From JBKJZO01 sp046715235 (GTDB lineage Bacteria; Actinomycetota; Actinomycetes; BP-191): 19,507 bases of DNA. Each line of letters opens with the position of its first letter. Position 1 is the stretch's first letter. Made by a program: the position numbers and the translations under genes. A model generated the notes under the pieces. It worked only from the letters and a program-made list of their open reading frames with translations, was not told the origin of the DNA and did not search any database. The stretch spans positions 1 to 19,507 of the forward strand of contig JBKJZO010000192.1 in assembly GCA_046715235.1 (NCBI GenBank), read 5' to 3'. Shown here one piece after another: positions 14,849 through 19,507 of this stretch.

Positions 14849-15903
14849 CCGGGATCGCGCTTGAAACGATCCCGTCGCGCCTGCCTGTCGTGGGGCGGAC
14901 GGTCGGGCGCTGGGCGGTGATCGTGGGCGCCACCCTCACCGTGTTCGGTGCATTCGTCCTGCTCAAGGGCGTCAATCCGGTGGAGATGTATCGCGACGTC
15001 TGGCTCTCGACGTTCGCCAACGGACAGTCCCTGCAGCGAATCCTGGTGCGTTTCGCGCCGCTGATGCTGACCGCGCTCGCCGTCGCCGTGCCCGCGCGGG
15101 CGGGACTGATCAACGTCGGTGGCGAGGGGCAGATCGTCATCGGCGCCGTCGCGGCGGGGGGCATCGCGCTGGCAACCGACCAGCGGCTGCCCGGAGGCCT
15201 GGTACTCGTCCTGATGCTCATCGCCGCTGCTCTGGCGGGTGCCGCCTGGGCCGGGATCGCCGCAGTCCTGAAGCTGACCGTCGGCGTCAACGAGGCGATC
15301 ACCACTCTGCTGCTCAACTACATCGCTCTTGATGTGCTGCTCTACCTGATCTACGACAGCTGGAAGGACCCACACGGCTCGGGGCAACCCGCGTCGCGGC
15401 CGCTTGCCGAGGCGGCGAGACTGCCCTTGCTCGGCGGCACGGTCGTCAACGCCGGCTTGATCGTGGCGCTCGTCGCGCTGGTGGCCGTGTGGTTCGCGCT
15501 GGAGCGGACGGCTTGGGGCTTCCGGTTGCGGGTCGTGGGTGGCAACAGCGAGGCCGGCCGCCGTGCCGGACTACCGGTGAAACGACTCCTGCTGTCCGCA
15601 CTGCTTGTCGGCGGCGCCCTTGCCGGCATCGCCGGGATGGTGCACTTCGGCGGCACCGAGCTGAAGTTGCGCACCGGCATGACGATGAACTTCGGCTACA
15701 TCGGCTTCTTGGCGAGCTGGCTGGCAGCCCACAAGCCGGGGCGGGTCGCACTCGCGGCGCTGCTGCTGGCCGCGATCGCACTGGCCGCCGACAGCCTGCA
15801 GCTCGACTCGGGTCTGCCCGCGGCGTCGGCGAACGTCCTCATGGCGGTGACCCTGCTTGTGGTCCTCGGTCGTTCACGGATCCGGAAGGCGGCCGGCAAG
15901 TGA
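14845..15903 (+). CDS. ABC importer permease 1 (YufP-like, BPD_transp_2)
   Basis: Integral membrane subunit of 352 aa with a first membrane segment at about 24-41 and several more to the C-terminus. Family landmarks are ARAGLINVGGEGQI (84-97) and GVNEAITTLLLNYIA (147-161), both typical of permeases that work with BMP-type receptors. A soluble loop of about 30 residues (171-200) follows. ATG 14845 overlaps the ATPase stop (ATGA), and the gene end overlaps permease 2 (GTGA), so the subunits are translationally coupled. Substrate is not readable from sequence; neighbours suggest a ureide-like or purine-breakdown compound. Confidence 0.92.
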   Translation: MTGIALETIPSRLPVVGRTVGRWAVIVGATLTVFGAFVLLKGVNPVEMYRDVWLSTFANGQSLQRILVRFAPLMLTALAVAVPARAGLINVGGEGQIVIGAVAAGGIALATDQRLPGGLVLVLMLIAAALAGAAWAGIAAVLKLTVGVNEAITTLLLNYIALDVLLYLIYDSWKDPHGSGQPASRPLAEAARLPLLGGTVVNAGLIVALVALVAVWFALERTAWGFRLRVVGGNSEAGRRAGLPVKRLLLSALLVGGALAGIAGMVHFGGTELKLRTGMTMNFGYIGFLASWLAAHKPGRVALAALLLAAIALAADSLQLDSGLPAASANVLMAVTLLVVLGRSRIRKAAGK

Positions 15904-16817
15904 GTCTGATCCTCGATGTCGCGGTAGGCGGTGTGCGCGGCGGCACGTCCATCCTTTACACCGCGCTGGGCGAGACGATCTCCGAGCGCGCCGGCGTGAT
16001 CAATCTCGGCATGGAAGGCAGCATGCTGACCGGCGCGCTGGCGGCGTACGCCGTGACCGCCAACACCGGCAGCCCGTGGATCGGCCTGCTCGCCGGTGCG
16101 GCTGCCGGTGGCGCACTCGCACTCGTGCATGCGGTGCTCGTGCTCTCCCGCGGCGCCAATCAGCTGGCTAACGGACTGGTCGTGCTCTTTCTCGGGCTCG
16201 GGCTGACATCGCTGTTCGGCGGCGCATACGTCAGCCGGAGCATCGACGCATTCCAGCCCGTGGCGCTGCCTGGCCTGTCGTCGATCCCGTTCGTCGGCGA
16301 GGTGTTCTTCCAGCACGACCCGTTGACCTACCTGTCCTACCTGCTTGCGCCGACGGTGTGGTGGTTTCTGCAACGCAGCCGCGCGGGCTTGCTCTTGCGT
16401 GGCGCGGGCGAACGCCCGGAGGTACTGGCCGCTTATGGGCATTCGCCGCTGTTCATCCGCTACTGCGCGGTGGTCGCCGGTGGGATGTTCGCCGGCATCG
16501 GCGGCGCGCAACTGTCCACGGCGTACACGAACGCCTGGTTCGAGAACATGACGCAAGGGCGCGGCTTCATCGCGGTGGCACTGGTGATCTTCGCAGCCTG
16601 GCATCCCCTGCGGGCCGTCGCAGGCGCCTACTTGTTCGGCGCCTGTCTCGCGCTCTCGCCGGCACTCCAGGCCCGGGGCTTCGGCATCAACCAGTTCGCC
16701 CTCGACGCCATCCCGTACGTCGTGACTGTCGTCGTGCTCGTCGCGCTGAGTCGTCGCCGCATGCACTCCGCTCCGGAGGCGCTCGCCCGGGTCTTCGACG
16801 TTGCTCCAATGACCTAA
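15900..16817 (+). CDS. ABC importer permease 2 (YufQ-like, BPD_transp_2)
   Basis: Second membrane subunit, 305 aa, expected to pair with permease 1. It carries the family landmark ERAGVINLGMEGSM (29-42) and GRGFIAVALVIFAAWHP, followed by further hydrophobic segments to the C-terminus. GTG 15900 overlaps the permease 1 stop and begins the protein at MSLILDVAVGG, just ahead of the first hydrophobic stretch. The open frame extends far upstream, but that part overlaps permease 1 and is Arg-rich, so it is not coding. An 81-nt spacer then separates it from the receptor gene. Confidence 0.92.
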   Translation: MSLILDVAVGGVRGGTSILYTALGETISERAGVINLGMEGSMLTGALAAYAVTANTGSPWIGLLAGAAAGGALALVHAVLVLSRGANQLANGLVVLFLGLGLTSLFGGAYVSRSIDAFQPVALPGLSSIPFVGEVFFQHDPLTYLSYLLAPTVWWFLQRSRAGLLLRGAGERPEVLAAYGHSPLFIRYCAVVAGGMFAGIGGAQLSTAYTNAWFENMTQGRGFIAVALVIFAAWHPLRAVAGAYLFGACLALSPALQARGFGINQFALDAIPYVVTVVVLVALSRRRMHSAPEALARVFDVAPMT

Positions 16818-16883
16818 CGCCCAGCACGCACTTCACCGTCGGCACCGTCGCCGGTGATGCCTCCACTCCAAAAGAAGATCATC

Positions 16884-16890
16884 GGAAGGA
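16884..16890 (+). promoter_or_regulatory. Strong ribosome binding site of the receptor gene
   Basis: GGAAGGA with 8 nt to ATG 16899. It selects this ATG over the in-frame GTG 16854/ATG 16857 upstream, and the lipoprotein signal peptide begins exactly here. It is one of the few clear Shine-Dalgarno sequences in the module, fitting the higher expression a binding protein needs. No promoter is evident in the 81-nt spacer (16818-16898). Confidence 0.75.
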
Positions 16891-16898
16891 ACGGAATT

Positions 16899-18032
16899 AT
16901 GTCGAGACACAAGAAGTTCGGGACGGTGATCGCGCTCGGCGCGTTGGTCCTCGCCGCGGGCTGTAGCAGCAACACCGACAAGAAGACCGATGCCGGGGCC
17001 AGCGCTGCGACGTCCAAGATCGGTTTCATCTTCGTCGGTCCTAAGGACGACTACGGCTACAACCAGGCGGCGTACGAAGGCAGCCAGGAAGTGGCGAAGG
17101 CGTTCCCCGGCCGCGAGGTGCTTACCGCGGAGAACGTTCCGGAGGACGACAACGCTGTCCGTGTCATGGAGCAGATGATCAGCAAGGGCGCGAAGCTCAT
17201 CTTCGCGACGTCGTACGGCCACCTGGACCCGGCGATGAAGGTCGCCGCCGCGCACCCGGACGTCGTTGTCGCCCAGCAGGGCAACTTCATCCAGGGCACG
17301 GTGCCGCCGAACACCGGCACCTACTTCGGCACCGTCTACGAGCCGGTCTACCTGGCCGGCATCGCAGCGGGCAAGGCAACGAAGAGCAACAAGCTCGGCT
17401 ACGTCTACGCCTTCCCGATCCCGCAGACGCTCGACAACATCAACGCCTTCCAGCTCGGTGCGGCGTCGGTCAACCCCGCTGTGAAAACGTACGTCGTCAA
17501 CACGTCGAGCTGGTGTGACCCGGGCAAGCAGGCCGAAGCAGCGAAGAGCCTGCTGTCGCAGGGAGTCGACGTCATCAGCCAGCACCAGGACTGCACCTCG
17601 ACCGTCATCAAGGCCACTGAGGCTGCCGGCGCCTTCACGGTCGGCTACCACGCCGACGCGCAGACGCTTGCACCCAAGGGCTGGCTGACCGGTTCGGAGT
17701 GGCAGTGGGGTCCGATGTACCTCGACATCGTCAAGACAGCCGATGCGGGCACGTTCAAGGGCAGCAAGTACAACGCCAATTACCGCGTCGGCTACAAGAC
17801 CGGTGACAACCCGTTCGTGCAGTCCGCGTTCGGCCCGGGCGTGACCGAGGACACCAAGGCGCTCGTCGAGAAGGCCAAGGCGACGATCGTCAAGGACGGA
17901 TCGCCGTTCGCCGGGCCGGTCAAGGACCAGGACGGCAAAGAGCGTTTCGCCGCCGGCGTGATCCCGAAGTATGAAGAGATCGAGGCGATCAACTGGTTCG
18001 TCGACGGCGTCGTCGGCAAGATCCCGTCGTGA
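16899..18032 (+). CDS. BMP-family substrate-binding lipoprotein of the ABC importer
   Basis: Extracytoplasmic receptor, 377 aa. The signal peptide (1-21) ends in the lipobox LAAGC with lipidated Cys22. The mature domain starts at about 35 with KIGFIFVGPKDDYGYNQAAYEG, the first strand and ligand loop of BMP/PBP-I receptors, followed by FATSYGHLDPAMKVAAAHPDV and a Trp-rich stretch (LTGSEWQWGPMY) near 265. These receptors usually bind nucleosides or other purine-like ligands; here the genes next door suggest a biuret- or ureide-related ligand, which is inference. Its stop overlaps the next gene by 4 nt (GTGA), tying the receptor to the isochorismatase-fold pair rather than only to the permeases. 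Confidence 0.92.
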   Translation: MSRHKKFGTVIALGALVLAAGCSSNTDKKTDAGASAATSKIGFIFVGPKDDYGYNQAAYEGSQEVAKAFPGREVLTAENVPEDDNAVRVMEQMISKGAKLIFATSYGHLDPAMKVAAAHPDVVVAQQGNFIQGTVPPNTGTYFGTVYEPVYLAGIAAGKATKSNKLGYVYAFPIPQTLDNINAFQLGAASVNPAVKTYVVNTSSWCDPGKQAEAAKSLLSQGVDVISQHQDCTSTVIKATEAAGAFTVGYHADAQTLAPKGWLTGSEWQWGPMYLDIVKTADAGTFKGSKYNANYRVGYKTGDNPFVQSAFGPGVTEDTKALVEKAKATIVKDGSPFAGPVKDQDGKERFAAGVIPKYEEIEAINWFVDGVVGKIPS

Positions 18033-18682
18033 CCCAAGCCGTGCCGGCAGGGCCGGTTAACGCCGTCCCTGCCGGTTCGGGCTCACCCCGCGTGGTCCCG
18101 GCGACGACGCCGTACCCGTGGCCGTACGACAACGCGCTGGCCGCCGACCGCATCGTGCTTCTCGTGGCCGGCGCGCAGCGCCAGTGGGCCAGGAGCACGA
18201 CAGGCAGCGCCGACGCGGTCGAGAAGCTCATCACGCTGTGTAACGCGGTACGACGCGCCGGCGGTGTCGTCGTCGGGGTGCGACACGTCACTGCCGGGCC
18301 GGCGCCATGGCGGCGGTCGTACCTGCCGGCCAAGTCATCGCAGGCCGCGGCGATGGTTCTTCCGCTCGGTGCATTCGACGAGGTCATCGACGCGGCCGGG
18401 CTGGACGGTTTCTACGGGAGTGCGCTGGACGCGCATCTCCTCGAGCTACGCCGCGACCAGTTGCTCGTCGCCGGCCTCTCACTGGAGGGTCCCGTGCATT
18501 CGACGCTGAGGAGCGCCAACGACCGCGGCTTCGAATGCCTGCTCATCGCCGACGCCTGCAGCTACGACAGTGCGCCGACGCGCGACGCCTCCATCAGTTC
18601 GGTCGAGATGTCAGGCGGGATCTTCGGTGCTGTCGGCACCACCCAAAACGTCATCGACGCACTCGGTTCATTGCCCGACTAG
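18029..18682 (+). CDS. Isochorismatase-fold pseudoenzyme, paralogue of the adjacent biuret hydrolase
   Basis: A 217-aa protein aligning with its downstream neighbour from PYPWPYD (28-34) to the end; the stretch ANDRGFECLL (163-172) is identical in both. At every catalytic position it differs: the Asp is Gly48 (LLVAGAQ), the Lys is Ala122 (IDAAGLDGF) and the nucleophile Cys is Pro155 (LEGPVHST). The second active-site Lys and the Gln also appear lost (Leu125, Ser195). It lacks part of the substrate loops: the HRPDLSDCPPNKLWRSQRIG segment has no counterpart. The frame is intact with normal codon use, so it is not a decayed gene. GTG 18029 overlaps the receptor stop. A structural or regulatory partner of BiuH, or a ligand sensor, is possible; hydrolase activity by the usual mechanism is not. 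Confidence 0.8.
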   Translation: MTQAVPAGPVNAVPAGSGSPRVVPATTPYPWPYDNALAADRIVLLVAGAQRQWARSTTGSADAVEKLITLCNAVRRAGGVVVGVRHVTAGPAPWRRSYLPAKSSQAAAMVLPLGAFDEVIDAAGLDGFYGSALDAHLLELRRDQLLVAGLSLEGPVHSTLRSANDRGFECLLIADACSYDSAPTRDASISSVEMSGGIFGAVGTTQNVIDALGSLPD

Positions 18683-18685
18683 GAG
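18681..18685 (+). promoter_or_regulatory. Ribosome binding site of biuH
   Basis: AGGAG overlapping the stop of the previous gene (TAG 18680-18682). Two ATGs follow in tandem; the second (18692) has the better 6-nt spacing, the first (18689) only 3 nt. Confidence 0.7.
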
Positions 18686-18691
18686 AAAATG

Positions 18692-19378
18692 ATGATCAGC
18701 GGACAGGTTGACGCGCGCCCCTACACGTGGCCGTTCGACGGGGGACTCGACGTCGCCACGACGGCGTTGATCTGCATTGACTGGCAGGTCGACTTCTGCG
18801 GGCCGGGCGGCTACGTCGATGCGATGGGCTACGACCTCAACCTCACCCGGGCCGGCCTCGGGCCGACCGCCAAGGTTCTGGACGCCGTACGCGCGGCCGG
18901 CATGCTCGTCGTACACACGCGGGAGGGCCACCGCCCGGATCTGTCCGACTGCCCACCCAACAAGTTGTGGCGTTCCCAGCGCATCGGCGCCGGTATCGGT
19001 GACGCCGGCCCGTGCGGCCGGATTCTGGTGCGGGGCGAACCGGGGTGGGAAATCGTGCCCGAGGTGGCGCCGGTCGACGGGGAGCTGATCGTGGACAAGC
19101 CGGGCAAGGGCGCGTTCTTTGCCACGGACCTCGAGCTGCTGCTGCGCACCCGCGGTATCACCCATCTGATCCTGACCGGCATCACGACCGACGTGTGCGT
19201 GCACACGACCATGCGTGAGGCCAACGATCGCGGCTTCGAATGCCTGCTGCTCGAGGACTGCACCGGAGCGACCGACGTGGGCAACTACAAGGCGGCCCTT
19301 CAGATGGTTCAGATGCAAGGCGGCGTGTTCGGTGCAGTCGCGCATTCCGACGCGTTGATCTCCGCGCTCCAGCGGTAG
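18692..19378 (+). CDS. biuH: Biuret hydrolase (isochorismatase superfamily)
   Basis: Cysteine hydrolase converting biuret to allophanate and ammonia, which feeds AtzF. The product is 228 aa from ATG 18692 (229 from 18689). The catalytic triad is complete: Asp30 (LICIDWQVDF), Lys136 (VDKPGKGAF) and Cys169 (TTDVCVHTT), with Lys139 and Gln209 at positions that contact substrate in characterised BiuH. Sequence stretches GGYVDAMGYDL, REGHRPDLSD, RIGAGIGDAGPCGRILVRG and TDLELLLRTRGI are, from memory, close to biuret hydrolases of Rhizobium and relatives; the general family (RutB, N-carbamoylsarcosine amidase, nicotinamidase) differs there. Triuret hydrolase is a close alternative. It lies directly after an inactive paralogue and the importer receptor. 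It may be the last gene of the operon. Confidence 0.88.
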   Translation: MISGQVDARPYTWPFDGGLDVATTALICIDWQVDFCGPGGYVDAMGYDLNLTRAGLGPTAKVLDAVRAAGMLVVHTREGHRPDLSDCPPNKLWRSQRIGAGIGDAGPCGRILVRGEPGWEIVPEVAPVDGELIVDKPGKGAFFATDLELLLRTRGITHLILTGITTDVCVHTTMREANDRGFECLLLEDCTGATDVGNYKAALQMVQMQGGVFGAVAHSDALISALQR

Positions 19379-19405
19379 CGGCGGCACCCTGCCCATCAGC
19401 GGGGT

Positions 19406-19429
19406 CGGCGCCGATAGTGTGCGGCGCCG
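19406..19429 (+). promoter_or_regulatory. Leaderless-type promoter flanked by two CGGCGCCG palindromes
   Basis: CGGCGCCG occurs at 19406-19413 and 19422-19429, 16 nt apart, with TAGTGT (19415-19420) between them and GTG at 19429. The two copies could be a tandem operator over the -10 box, or pair as an 8-bp stem with an 8-nt loop and act as a terminator for the biuH operon. Confidence 0.4.
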
Positions 19430-19507
19430 TGCTGTCTTCATCAGAGCGATCGCACCTTCGCGAACCTCTCGCCGTCGCGGTGATGACGTTGGGCGGCGCG
19501 ACCATAG
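19429..19507 (+). CDS. Probable start of an unidentified gene, cut by window edge
   Basis: An open frame from GTG 19429 to the edge gives 26 residues (VLSSSERSHLREPLAVAV, then MTLGGATI). Support comes from the leaderless-type -10 box TAGTGT 8 nt upstream and the lack of any stop; there is too little sequence to name a family. Confidence 0.35.
   Translation, partial: MLSSSERSHLREPLAVAVMTLGGATI

Noticed and set aside
16833..16857. TCACCG/CGGTGA hairpin before the receptor gene
   Set aside because: Only 6 bp with a 13-nt loop in GC-rich DNA; expected by chance and no supporting T-run.
18029..18682. First isochorismatase-like gene as a second functional hydrolase or a decayed pseudogene
   Set aside because: All catalytic positions are replaced, which argues against hydrolase activity; the intact frame, overlaps and normal codon use argue against decay.

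Overview
The window is a stretch of a high-G+C actinobacterial chromosome. Evidence for this is the GC-rich third codon positions throughout, frequent GTG starts, ATGA/GTGA stop-start overlaps, TAGNNT -10 boxes placed 6-8 nt before a start codon (leaderless style), an actinobacterial-type aconitase, and a compact ribD-ribE-ribBA-ribH operon followed by hisG. The genus cannot be told from the sequence. No rRNA, tRNA, CRISPR array, insertion sequence or phage gene was seen, and no gene-free gap exceeds 300 bases (the largest is 5834-6065).

Layout. Bases 2-2803 (+) hold most of aconitase acnA, cut at its 5' end by the window edge. It converges on an amidase-signature gene, allophanate hydrolase atzF (2901-4532, -), and the 97-nt gap contains a large nested hairpin. 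A secreted D-Ala-D-Ala carboxypeptidase/PBP4 (dacB, 4586-5833, -) lies upstream of atzF on the same strand. A 232-nt divergent spacer containing an 11-C run separates dacB from the riboflavin operon (6066-9558, +), which is directly followed by hisG (9560-10435).

The second half (10529-19378, +) is a coherent accessory module for small urea-type nitrogen compounds. It contains an AtzG-like small subunit, an AtzE-like amidase and an AtzH/HpxZ-like NTF2-fold protein; a GntR/FCD regulator; a BMP-type ABC importer (double ATPase, two permeases, lipoprotein receptor); and two adjacent isochorismatase-fold proteins. The second of these is a very good match to biuret hydrolase (BiuH). The first, translationally coupled to the receptor gene, has lost the catalytic Asp, Lys and Cys and looks like a pseudoenzyme. 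Genes inside the module overlap by 1-4 nt or are closely spaced, suggesting one or two transcription units.

How it may work together: the importer brings in a ureide-like compound; AtzEG/AtzH homologues and BiuH convert carboxybiuret- or biuret-like intermediates to allophanate; AtzF, encoded about 6 kb away on the other strand, hydrolyses allophanate to ammonia and CO2. No ring-opening cyanuric acid hydrolase/barbiturase is in the window, so the entry substrate is unresolved, and an oxalurate (HpxXYZ-like) role is the main alternative. The most novel item is the inactive/active isochorismatase pair. At the right edge a further gene probably starts (19429) behind a -10 box flanked by two CGGCGCCG palindromes.
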